Source of the DNA: Niebla homalea
Taxonomy: Eukaryota; Ascomycota; Lecanoromycetes; Lecanorales; Ramalinaceae
Assembly (NCBI GenBank): GCA_019925105.1
Contig: JAHGAU010000004.1
Coordinates: forward strand, 806,001 to 870,000
Length of the DNA: 64,000 nt
Direction: 5' to 3'
The position numbers and the translations under genes are program-made. The notes below the pieces were generated by a model. The model was not told the DNA's origin and ran no database searches. It saw nothing but the letters and a program-made list of their open reading frames with translations. Positions 11,843 to 23,639 of this stretch are shown here, in pieces (position 1 is the stretch's first letter; each line of letters starts with the position of its first letter).

Positions 11843-13289
11843 ATTGAAGGGAAAAAACGTAATAAGGGAAAAAACGATAAAAACCTTAAAGGGTTTCCTT
11901 ATAATAAAGTAAAAAAATATTACGTTAAAAATCTAGCCGATACTATAAGTAAAGCTACGGAGTATAAGAGACTTCTATATAAAAATAAGCGTAAAATTAA
12001 GAGAATTAAAACGGTTACGTAAAACATATAAAGTAATAATAAAAACGTTAATAAATAAAGAAGAAAGGAATTAAAGAAACCTTATATAAAGCGAAAAAGC
12101 AATCGCGAAAGCCTTATAAAAAGAAGAAAATTAAGCGATAAAAACCGTAAAGGCAATATTCATAATAGCGGCAATAAGGATTAAAGAAAAAACAGCGGTA
12201 TTAAAAAAGGTAAGGATAATAATAATCCGGTTATTAAATAATAAAGAGAAAAACGTAATTATAAAAGTGAACCCTTTATAATTAATAAAAGTGTTTAAAA
12301 TAACGGAGGAATTCTTTACGGAATATATTATCGTATTACGTAAATTATAAAGTAAAAATATCCTCCTTAATACGGTATTTTTAAAAGTAAAAAAAAGGCT
12401 GGAAAAGTTTAAGGGGTAAGCTGGTAAAAGAAAGTTTAAAATAATAAAGGTATTAAAGTAATTATTTACTATTGTAATAAATAAGATATACTTAAAGCGA
12501 TTCTTAAATACGGAAAGGGAATTTACTTTAAAACGTATAAAAAGAAAGAATACGGTTTTCTACCCCGGACTAAAGATTATCGACTTTAGGCTCCCTTTTA
12601 TAGTAAAAAGGCCGGATACCTTTAATTATATAAAACGATATTTTACGGTTATCTTAAGTGTAATGTTGACGAGAATATATAATAATATTCTTAATAAAAA
12701 AGTAATTAAAAGTGGATTTTTTAAATTAATAAAACCTTAAAATAAAACGGTAAATATTTATAAATACTTTAAGTATTAAAAATATAAATATATTATTATA
12801 AAGTACTTAAACGATATTAAATATATAATATACGCCGGAGGATATAATACTTATAAATATATAGGTTTAATAAAAAAAGTTTAACTGAGAACGTACTTAA
12901 ATATATAATATATAATAAAAATAATTACTTAATATAGAACTTATAATGCTTAATAAAAGCTAAAGAGATTAAGCGTAAGGAAATTAGGATAATAATTAAA
13001 GTTTAACGTTATAATTTATATAAACCTGGACCGGTAAAATAACTAAAAGCCGTCCTTAGGTATAAATAAAACCAACTTAATAAGGAAGGGTAAAAGGCGG
13101 TAACAAACAGCGTAAAAAAGAGGAAACTCGCCATAATATTAACCCTTAAATCCGGCCGCTTTAAGGTAATAGTAATAACCGTGAAAAGACCGAGGTAAAT
13201 AATACTCAACTTTAACGAGAAATTACCGGCTTAAATAAATATAAATAGAAAAACCTTAACGGAAAAAACCTTAACGGAAGTTAATATAT

Positions 13290-13459
13290 GTCATGGTTCC
13301 AAGTGGCCTTGCTCCCAGGCTCGGCCTACTTGCCCCATGAGGACTAGCTCCGGGGGGGGCTTGGCGCACACACCCCTACCACGCGTGCACCACCTGTATT
13401 ATAGCTACCTTCATAGCTATTATTCTACTCATTACTAGGACCTACTCCAGTACCCTGAC
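13290..13459. mobile_element. 170-bp MITE with short TIRs
   Basis: This low-RIP insertion lies at the ORF1/ORF2 junction of LINE copy 1b. Compared with uninterrupted LINE copies it is bounded by AATATAT on both sides (13283-13289 and 13460-13466), a 7-bp TSD or a degraded 8-bp one. The ends are imperfect inverted repeats, GTCATGGTTCC on the left and GTCAGGGTAC on the right reverse complement. It has no coding capacity. The left two-thirds are shared with the sequence at 6308. The superfamily is uncertain; a hAT-like origin is possible. Confidence 0.72.
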
Positions 13460-13602
13460 AATATATAATATATTAATACGTTTAAGGGTAATGAAATATA
13501 ACGTATAAAAAGAAGTAATTAAAGTAATATTATTAATATTTAAATTTAAAAAAATAAAGGATATTAATATTATAATAATATAAAAGTTACTATATAATCC
13601 GT

Positions 13603-13829
13603 TGTCAGCCTAGGTGTAGGCATGGTGGTAGTGTTGCGGGCATGGAGTGTCATTAAGCCGTTATGCGAGCGGTGCTAAGATACTCTTATAATACGTGTAT
13701 ATCTTATTATTTAACCGTACATCCTAGATTAATTAAGTATATCCTATAATCTTCTTTTATAGATTTATCTCTATAGATTATACTTAATTTATACGATTTT
13801 ATTATACTTATACGTCTATACGTATAATA
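13603..13829 (+). repeat. copia-1 5' LTR
   Basis: It begins TGTCAGCCTAGGTGTAGGCA. The first 70 bases keep CpA/TpG and the inner half is RIP-mutated. It has the same length as the 3' LTR. The U3 start is shared with the copia-2 LTR, but the later part differs, indicating a sister subfamily. Confidence 0.92.
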
Positions 13830-13843
13830 GTTATAAGTTCGGT
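13830..13843 (+). promoter_or_regulatory. copia-1 primer-binding site (half-tRNA iMet type)
   Basis: GTTATAAGTTC directly follows the 5' LTR and is a RIP version of GTTATGAGCCC. That sequence is complementary to the anticodon arm of initiator methionine tRNA (GGGCTCATAAC). Copia of Drosophila and Ty5 of yeast prime from such an internal half-tRNA. The copia-2 element has GTTATAAGCCC at the same place. Confidence 0.65.
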
Positions 13844-14039
13844 TATATATATTTAGTATATTTATTAAAGATTTAAATTATTTATTTAATAATTAAATCG
13901 TATAGATTTAACCTTTAAGCTATATATTTAAAGGATAATATATAGAGATTTAAGTAAGAATTATAAAAAAATTAATTTTTTTCCTTTCTTATTAATTAAT
14001 TAATTTAAGATAAACTTTTATAAAATAAAGTTTATTAAT

Positions 14040-17000
14040 TTTAAAGATTAAAACGCATTACTATTTATCGTTAAAAGAAAAATAATAAAATACTATATTT
14101 AGGATCTCATAAATTTTACCCTTAATATTAAGCTTAAAATATTAATAAAGCTTAATAAATTAAAAGTTTTTTAAATCTTAAGTAATTAAGTTATAAATAC
14201 TATAATTATATATAAGATACGTATAATATAATATAAGAACTACGTATTATGGTAAGAAAAGCAGGATATTTTATTAATAAAATTTAATGATTTTATTTAT
14301 TTATTAATTAATAAGGTAAATTTTATATACCTTTAAGACGTAAAAATCCATTTATAAGACTTCCTTTAAGCCTTTTAATTAAAAATAATACCCTTAAACT
14401 CTGCCCGCTTTTTAAAAGTAAAAAAAGAGTATTATTATATTAAGATTAATCTTAAATTTTAATAAAGTCTTAAATCTTAAATAAATAAATAAATATATAT
14501 ATTTACTTAAGTTAAAAATAATCGTTTTATAAAAGCTTTAAATTATAAATATATATTCCGTAATTTTCTAATAATAATAAAGAAATATATATTAATATTA
14601 TTTTAAATATATAAGTTTAATATTAAGAACGTAATAAATTACTCCGTAGCCCTCGTTACCGTTAAGGAGAAATTTAGATATTATATCCGGCTTTATAACG
14701 TAAAGAAAATAACTTTAACGTACTTAACGTTTATAGTTAACGATAAGAAAACCGGTAATAATAATACTTTAAAAGAATTAATAAAATTAACCTATAAAAG
14801 TAATATAATTAAATTAATTAAATATTTATATAATATAAAATATTAATTTAACGAATATAATTACCTTTAAAATAATCAGCTTAATAAATTATTAAATTTT
14901 AAATGAAATTTAACTATTATAAAAAAGATAAAAAATAAACTTAAAAATTAAAAATCTAAAGAAAAAGTTAATAAGGTTCTTAAGAAGTCTAGAAATATTG
15001 AGTAAAAGGAAAAGTTATTACCGGTATTATTAAATAATAAGTATAAAGCTTTTATTATTCTAAGAAATATAAATCTTAAATCGTCCTGGATTATAAATAA
15101 TAACTTTATAGTTTATATTTATAATAATATTATAAAAGACCGCTTTATTAAAAAAGTGGATAATGAAAATAATATTATCGTTATAAACATTAATAATAAT
15201 AAAGTCGAAGTATACGGAAGTATTACTTTTCGCGTCGATAAGTTTATTAAGGAAAAGGTTAAAATTACCTTTATAAAGGTAGCTTATATCCTAGACTTTA
15301 TAATAAATTATTTATTTAGCAATATTCTTAAGTAAAAGGGTATATACTTTAAATAATAAAAACGTATACTTATCTATAAAGGATAGCTTATAATATTATT
15401 AAAATATACTAATAATCTTTACGTCCTTAAAGATAATATTAAATAATAAGATATTAATAGTACTTTTATAGTTAATAAAGTTATTTTAAAACGATTAATA
15501 AAGTTATTAATAAAGTTAAAAATAATAGCGGAATAATATTAACTTTTTATTTATATTAATAACGATTTTATTTAATATTTCGTAAGAATAGTTAAAAGGG
15601 TAAAAATTATAAATAAAAAGAAGGTTTTAAAGATAAGTAATTATAAAGTTTATATTTTATTAAAGGCTTATTAAATCGTATTAAGGTTATTATATAAAGT
15701 AAAGATTTTATTAATATTTTTCTTTTAAATTACTTACGATCTTATATAAATAAGTACTATAATAAACCGTAATTAATAAGTATTATATATTGTTTATTCC
15801 GAATACGATTTCTAAATAATATATACCTATAAATATAAGTTAAAAGCGAATAATATCCTACGGAAAGCTATTAAAAGAATTAAAACCCAATTTTATTACG
15901 ATATAGCCTTTATTCGATTAAACGGTAAAATATTATTGGGATCTAAGTTTTATAACCTTATTAATAAGCTCAATATTATTTTTAAGTTATTAATATTAAA
16001 TACCGTAATATAAAACGGATATTTAAAACGGAAAAGTAGATTATTAATTATTAAAGTGCGGATAATAAGACTATAAGTAAATCTACCTTAATTCCTATAG
16101 CTATAAATTACATAAACGGCCGGTTTCCTTATAAATCGAATATTAATAAAAAAGTACTTATAAGTTATATTATTTAAAAAAGTTATAAATTTAAAGTTAA
16201 ACCTTTAATACTTAAAATAATATAGTTATAAGGCTTATTTACTTAATAAGTTTATCTTAAAAAAAGAAAAGCTCGTATTAAAAATATATATTAATTTCCT
16301 TATTAATTATTATAATATTAATATTCATAATATTTAAATATTTAATTAAAAAAAAGTTATCCGTATTTAAGACGTCTTCTTTAATAAGAAAGAGTTCTAT
16401 AAAGTAAATAAAATCGATACGGCTTAAATTGTGAATAAGCTATTCTTTAAGGTCTTATTAATAAATATTATATACTTTATAATAACGATTAATAATAAAG
16501 AAAATAAAGAAGATAAGTAAAACGGAATTACCGGGATAAGACCTTCAGAAGAACATAAAGAATAATAATAACCATATCCCTCTTTATTAACTCTAGCGTC
16601 CACGAACTATAACTCCACAGACGAGGACAACGCCGGGGGTAGTAATGATGACGGTGATGGAGGTGGCGTTCCACCTACTTTAATATTAATTTTAAAGCCT
16701 ACCTTAAAGCCCAGAAAGAGAGACAATAATAAATCGGACTTTAATATAGATAATATCATTGAAGGAAAAAGGACTAAACGAGGTATAAAGAAATTAAGCT
16801 ATGCTATAGTTCTTAATTTAATTAAAAACGGTTTAAAGCTATTATATTACGTAATATTTACTATTTTCCTATTATTATTTAAGCTTTATAAGAATAATAA
16901 GATATTTTCTTATTTATTAAAATTAATAATTAAGGATATACTTTACCGTAATACCCTATTTTCTAAGCCGAAATATTATCGTTATATATTAAGATACCCG

Positions 17001-18940
17001 TATATTATAAGTTTTAAGTTAATAATTAAAGTAAAGCTTAACTTACTTAGGGTAAAAGGAATATAGAAAAAAATCTTACTCAATTATATAGAAAAAGTGA
17101 ATAAAATACTTATTTTAATTATTTAAATATTTAAGTATAAATTTAATAATAAAAAGTATTTTATAAAGTATAAAGCGAAACTTTATATAAAAGGTAATTT
17201 ATAAAAGACCGAATAAGATATATTTGCCGTTACCCTAATAATATAAGTCCTAAGAATACTTATAGTTATCGTAGTTATATTTAATTTAAAAATAAAATAG
17301 TAAAACGCCGTTAATACGTTTATTAATAATAATATAGACAAACCTATATATATTAAATTACCGGAAGGGTACGGGGGTAAAGTCTTACTTTTCCTGCTTT
17401 AAGCCTTATATAAGTTAAAGTAATTATTAATATTATAATTCCGGAATTTCTTATAAATATTAATAAACTTAAACTTAAAGTAAATCCCGGAAGTTAAATA
17501 TCTTTTTATTAACGATTATATAATGGTTTTTTTCTTTATAAATAATATCGTCGTTATTTATAATTAAAAGAATAATTAAAAAGTAAATAACTTTTAAAAT
17601 TAATTCTTTTAAAAATATAAAATAAGAAACCTAAATAAGCTTAAGTAGTTTTTAAGTATAAGGATAATATAAGATAGATTAACTCGTTAAATCCGTTTAT
17701 ATTAAAATAGCTATATTAATAAGTTTACGGTTAAATTTAATATTATAATAATAAACCGAGCTTTTAAAGTACCTTTACGTAATATTAATATATTTATTAA
17801 GAATACTAATTAAATAATACCTTAAGAGATTTACGTATATTAATAGTTTATTAACTTAATTAACTTTATTATTATAACGATAAAAGTAAATATAGCTTTT
17901 TTAACCTTAAAGTTATTTAAGTTCCTTATAAACCCGTTACGATATTATTAAGAATTAATTATATAAATATTATAGTATTTCGCTTATATAAAGTATTATA
18001 TAATTATTTATAACGGGCGTATTAAAGATCCCCGTATTATATTTATAGCTTTATTTAATATATCCTTTATTAACGATACGGAAATATAATATAGCTTATA
18101 AGGTTATATTTTTAAACTTTTTAAGGGTTTAATTAATTAGAAAGCAATAAAGTAAAAAATAATAATAATAAGTTTTATTAAAGTTAAACTCTTTAACTTT
18201 ATTTTTATAGTAAAAAAACTTATATAATAAAACCGTTTCTTTAAATTAATTATATTAAATTTATTATATTTATTCAAAATCAAATATAATAATATTTAAA
18301 TAATCTATATAGTTTAAAAGATAAACTTATAGTTTATAATAAAACTCCGTTATATAAATATATATTATTATTAATTACGATAAGAATATTAAAAGAAAAT
18401 AATTAATATTAAGTATATATTAATAATAAAGATACTAGCGGACAGCCTTATAAAGCCCTTATTACCATAGAAATATAAAAAATTCATTAAACTTTTAAGC
18501 CTTAAAAACGAAAAACCTTAAGAGAACCCTATATTATAATATGACTTAATAAAACCCCGGAAATATCATTTTTAAGAGATTTAACTTTCGAAAAATCACA
18601 ATTATAAACCGGGTATACAATAATTTTTCCGGGTTCCCTTATTTTTACGATTTCCTCGATTTATAACTTTTTCTCGGTGTATACTTAATAATAATTACTT
18701 AATAATATTATATAGGATAATACTCGGAGCTTTATTAAGTAGATATAAAGCTTTAAAATTAATTAATATATTAAAATCTTATTATTATTATTATTCTCCG
18801 GGTTATTAATTTTTTTATTAAAACTTTAACTTCTTAAAAAACGTATTTTTCCCTATATAAGTTTCTCGGTCTATTAATAAGCTTAATTGCAATAAAAGAG
18901 GTAACTATATAAGGATATCCAGGATTATTATTAAATAATA
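14040..18940 (+). pseudogene. copia-1 gag-pol remnant
   Basis: The polyprotein of Ty1/copia elements supplies capsid, protease, integrase and reverse transcriptase/RNase H. The protease block SSWIINNNF (from SSWxxDSG) is at about 15081. Integrase text is recognisable at about 15830-15990 (YKYKLKANNILRKAIKRIKT). An acidic, low-RIP linker covers 16590-16690. RT core runs over about 17140-17650, with KYKAKLYIKG and then VFFFINNIVVIYN in place of the Y-x-D-D box at about 17517-17570, followed by KYEIRNLNKLKWFLSIRI. Catalytic aspartates are changed to asparagine and stops are frequent, both as expected from RIP. Confidence 0.85.
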
Positions 18941-18941
18941 A

Positions 18942-18954
18942 TCCTAAGGGGGTA
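18942..18954 (+). promoter_or_regulatory. copia-1 polypurine tract
   Basis: CTAAGGGGGTA lies immediately upstream of the 3' LTR. Copia-2 has CTTAAGGGGGTA at the same position. It is the expected plus-strand priming site for reverse transcription. Confidence 0.75.
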
Positions 18955-19181
18955 TATTAGTTTAGGTATAAGTATAATAATAATATTACGGGTATAAAGT
19001 ATTATTAAGCCGTTATATAAGCGGTACCAAGATACTCTTATAATACGTATATATCTTATTACCTGGCCGTATATCCCAGACTAACTGGGTATATCCTATA
19101 ATCTTCTTTCATAGATTTATCTTCATAGATTATACTTAATTCATACGACCCCATCACACTTATACGTCCATGCGTGTGACA
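18955..19181 (+). repeat. copia-1 3' LTR
   Basis: It starts TATTAGTTTAGG (RIP form of TGTCAGCCTAGG) and ends TGCGTGTGACA. Here the right-hand part is the spared one, a mirror image of the 5' LTR. RIP therefore fades at both outer edges of the element. Confidence 0.92.
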
Positions 19182-19186
19182 TCCGT

Positions 19187-22100
19187 TTATATATTTTTCA
19201 ATTAACTTAAATAAAAGGTTTTACTTAATATTTAAAGAAGATAAAATAATCCAAACGTGCTTCTTTATAAATAAGAAATTATATATAGATAATTAAGACG
19301 TTATTTATTATAATAGAAATTTATATATACTTTAAATAATACGGGAAAGGATTACGGGGGGCAACTTAAATATCTATAATATATATAATTTACCGCCGGT
19401 TAACACAATAAGGCCTTTTACGTTATTATTACTTAAGGATATCTTAACGGTACCCGGTAAATATATATTATGAAAAGATTTTAACTTTTATTATAATAAG
19501 TAAAATAAAGGAGGATATATAATTAAATATATTAAATTAAAAAAAACTATTAATAATTACTATAATAAATGAATTATCGTTATTAATATTATAAAAAATT
19601 ATAACGTAAAAAACCGTAAACTTAAGATAATAATTAACTTAACGTTTAAAACGGAAAAGATTATTAACGTAATAATAATTTATAAATTATAAAAAGAGTT
19701 AAAATATAACTTGAATTATATATTAATAAAAATAACTTTAAATTAATTAATTAATTTAACGTTATTAACCTTAATAAAGAGAACGTAAAAAACGGTTAAA
19801 AAAGCGGAAATATATATAAAAACGGAGGAAGCAATAATAAAATCAGCGGATCTTTTTTATTTTAATAATAAAAATTAAATCGACCTTTTTATAAAACGGA
19901 AAATAAAAGCGTTAAATAAAGTAATTAATATAACAGTTCCGATAATAAAGCTATCTTAAAGAATTAAAATTTATTAAAATAAAGAATATATAATAATAAT
20001 TATAGAGGCGAAAATATTAATTAAATAAACTATTAAATATAAGAATTAAAAGACGTTTATATAATTAAAAAAAGCTTAAAAAATAAATAAAAAATTATAA
20101 AAAAAGTTAAACAAATATATTTCAGGTTAATAATTTATAACTTAATTATCTCCCTTTATAAGGTATAAAAGCTAATAAAATACGGTAGAAAGTAAAACGG
20201 AAAACTAAAATTTATCCTTAAGTTCCCGCCTTTTAAGAAACCGGATAATATAATAATTAATACCTTTAACGGAAAAATTAAGGCCCTTAAAAGGCTTTTT
20301 TCCTTCCTTTATTAAATGCCGATTTGACGGATATTAAAAAAGCTATATATTAATATTAATAAAAAAATAACCTTAAGGATATTAACTAAAATATTTAATA
20401 AATCAAAGAAAAATAAAGGTTTTAAATTAAACGGAATCCTAAATAAATTCCTATTAATAATAATATTATTATTTAAGACGATTTTTATTTACTTATTTTA
20501 AGTCTATTTTAAGGTTAATTATTATTCTTATAAGTTCAAAGAGGTTAAAATGATTATCCTTAAGAAACCGGTTAAACCGGATTATTTAGAAATGAAAATT
20601 TATAGGCCGATTAAACTTTTTTTTACGTTAAAGAAAACTTTAAAAATAATAATTATAAAGATCCTTAATAATTACACGGAAAAATACGGGCTCCTCCCCG
20701 ATTAATAAATAAGTATAAAGAAAAAAAATCAATAAAAATAACCTTAAAAGGTTTAATTAACGGTATATATATGGTATAAAACTATAAAAAGGAATATATA
20801 ATAAGCTTTTTTTTATTTAATATTACGGGAGTTTTTAATAAAGTAAACCATTAAAGATTATTATATAATTTATGGAAAAAGGGGATATTACCTTTCCTTA
20901 TAAAGTAAACTAAAAGCTTTTTAAATAATTAAATAATATCAATTAACTTAGGATAAAAGATAAGCCCGATAGAGCCCGTTATAACCGGGATCCCCTAGGG
21001 GTTACTTATCTCCTTTATTTTATTCCTATTTTTTAATAACCCGTTAATTAAGGAATTAATTATTTTAAAACAGAAAGTCTAAATTAAGTGTTTTATCGAT
21101 AATATTTACTTATTAATTTATAATACTTTTACTTATATAAATTATCTGGAGTTAAAATAAGCCTATAAAGTCTATTTATAATAAATAAGGACGTATAGGG
21201 CCTAATTTAGATTATATAAATATAAACTTATTTATATAATTAAAAGCTTAAAGCTATATAATATAATAGCTACAGTAAATTTAAATGAAGTTATAATAAA
21301 ATTAAAAGTTAATATGAAAGTTTTTAACCTTTAAATTAACGGGAAATTTAACTAAAAAAATTATATAAAAAAAGTTTAAAAGAAAATAATTTCCTAGGAA
21401 AAAAACTTTATATATTTTATAATATTAATATAAAACGTTACCTTATAAAAGGCCAGGACCGTTTATTAAGCGGTAATAAAGCCGGATATAATATACGTAA
21501 CAACTATTTAATATACTTTTAAAGGTACCTTTAAGTATAAGAAAAAACTTATTTAATAGCTATAAAAGGTTTAAAACCGATATTAAAGAGTAATTAATAA
21601 CGTATATAAAACGACATTTATCTTAGTATTAAAATCTGAGGTCTTTATACTACCGATTAAATTATTTTTTAATTAAATAATTACTTAAATAAAACTTTAG
21701 AAAAATATATACCCGATTATAACTATAGGGAACGGACGGATCCGACTGAACCTTAGGAAATCCCGGATAAAAAAGGGTAAAAATAAAATACTTTCCCCTT
21801 TTATTAAAACGAAGTTAAAATAGGTTAAGAGGGAAATTAATTTAACCTACGTTTAAAAGGTTAATTTAGATTTATATAAACTTACGTTAAATATAAGGGA
21901 GGCGGAAGTTAAGAAGGTTATAAAGATAAAAAGTAATAATTACCTTGTAGATTATATTGCGATAAATTCAACGTTAACGTAAATATAGGGGATCGATCCT
22001 TTAAAGGCGATAATATCCGGCCTTAAATAATAAAGAAATTACCGATAAATATCTCCGCCGCCACGGGATTATAAGGAAAAGTAATAACGTATTAATGACT

Positions 22101-22926
22101 TAGCTTTAAATAAGTAAAAACGGATTAATATATTTTCTCTTTATTATATACGCCAATAACCAGATAAACGTTAATTATGGATATAGATAAAGGAAGTAAA
22201 ACGCGGCTTATATATTTATTTCATATTTATTATTTACGGAGCTTAAAACGGGATTAATTAAAAAAACTAGAATAAAAAATTACCGTAAAATACTCTTTAT
22301 AAGATAAGGTATCCGGGCGGCTATAAAATTTCTAATATTTATAGGTTTATTATTTTAATTTAACCTTACCGGTAAAATAAATAAGGTCGCTAAAAACCTT
22401 ATAAAGAAAACTTATTACCGGTTCAAGAGGAAAAGGGAAAATAAATATTAATTACGGTAATTATATAAACCGGAGAATATCTTTTATAGTTAAAGAAATA
22501 TAATAATAGATACTTATTGAAGGTCCCTGGAAAAACGGGTTACGATAATAAAATAAGAAAGTAATTACGATTAAAATAATAATAACGTACGTACCGGTAA
22601 GGGTACTTAAAAACGTTATTTAAAAGGTTAATATAAAGCGGACCCGTAAGAAAATAAAAAAGCTATAAGTTTAAAAATAACCCTTAAGGGGACGTAATTA
22701 TAATATTATAGGTTTTCTTTAAAAAAGCATATAAATAAATTATTATTTTTTAAATAGCTGGGGACGTTCCCTATTTATAAGGATAAAAGTAAAGGCTGGG
22801 TGGACGCCGGTTTTTTAATTTTTAATATTATAGGTATCAGGTTTTTATGGTTATTAATAAGGTTTAATGACCGACTATTAAGGAACGCCGGAATTAACTT
22901 AAATCGTAGTATAAATCAATCAATCA
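19187..22926 (+). pseudogene. LINE copy 1b ORF2 remnant and 3' end
   Basis: It resumes the endonuclease region after the copia insertion (FINLNKRFYL-like text). RT runs over about 20500-21200, with the GVFNKVNH block near 20830 and FIDNIYLLIYNT near 21089-21130. A long C-terminal part follows, and the 3' UTR ends GTAGTATAAATCAATCAATCA. The region downstream of RT may hold RNase H, which I could not verify. It is broken by RIP stops throughout. Confidence 0.7.
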
Positions 22927-22927
22927 C

Positions 22928-23639
22928 TTAATTAAATTAAATTAAAAATGGTTCTAAGACGGGAATAAAGTTAATCAAACGAGGACGGATAAAAGGTTAT
23001 AATAAACGGCGTAAAAAAAAGCTTATTACGATATTAATTTTTAAGTCTGATTACTTTAAAGCGATAACGGTAATTATAAGGAAGCCGGGATAAATAATAT
23101 TTAACTTTACTAAAAAAATTAATGACTTAAATAAAAATTAACGAAAAGGCCCCGACGGAAGTCAATATATAATATATTAATATTTCTAAGAATAATATAA
23201 TATAAGGTATAAGGCGAGGCAATTAGGGTAATATTACTGGTATTTAAATTTAAAAAAGTAGAAAATATCGATATTATAATAATATAAAAGTTATTATATA
23301 GTTAATATATATATTCTTTAATTCATTCGGATAAGGGATTTTATTTAACGTTTAAAGAAGATAAACCAACTTAAACGTATTTCTTTATAAATAAAAGGTT
23401 AAATATAAATAACTAGGACGTTATTTATTATAATAAAAACCTATATACGCTTTGAATTACGTAAGAAAAAAACGTAAAAAGCGACTTAAGCATTTATAAT
23501 ATATATAATCCGCTATTAATTAATAGAATAACGTGATTAATAATACCGTTACTTAAAAAAATCGTATTTTTACCCGGTAAATATGTTATATTAAGAGATT
23601 TTAATCTTTATTATAATATAAAGAACATTATTAGAAAGA
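22928..23639 (+). mobile_element. LINE copy 1c, left part
   Basis: It starts in the C-terminal part of ORF1 (matching 9063 onward in copy 1a) and enters the ORF2 endonuclease at about 23165. It is interrupted near 23625 by LINE copy 2 and resumes at about 35695. The site is flanked by imperfectly repeated ATAATATA...AAAGAA sequence. It is strongly RIP-mutated. Confidence 0.7.

Larger units (their letters stand above)
13603..19181 (+). mobile_element. Complete Ty1/copia retrotransposon (copia-1), RIP-degraded
   Basis: The 227-bp LTRs (13603-13829 and 18955-19181) align without gaps. The outer ends read TGTCAGCC and GTGTGACA. A 5-bp TSD, TCCGT (13598-13602 and 19182-19186), sits in the LINE endonuclease region. 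A primer-binding site follows the 5' LTR and a purine tract precedes the 3' LTR. The internal order is gag, protease, integrase, RT/RNase H, the copia order. The interior is RIP-saturated, while the outermost part of each LTR and a linker near 16590-16700 are spared. Confidence 0.92.
11843..22926 (+). mobile_element. LINE copy 1b, 5'-truncated, hosting a MITE and a copia element
   Basis: It starts inside ORF1 at about 11843 and reaches ORF2 near 13460. It is interrupted by the 170-bp MITE (13290-13459) and the copia element (13603-19181), resumes at 19187, and ends in the (AATC)n tail near 22926. The RT active-site block is at about 21089-21130 (FIDNIYLLIYNT). The LINE part alone is about 5.3 kb. 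All frames are RIP-broken, whereas the two inserted elements keep low-RIP edges, so the LINE was mutated independently of them. Confidence 0.82.
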
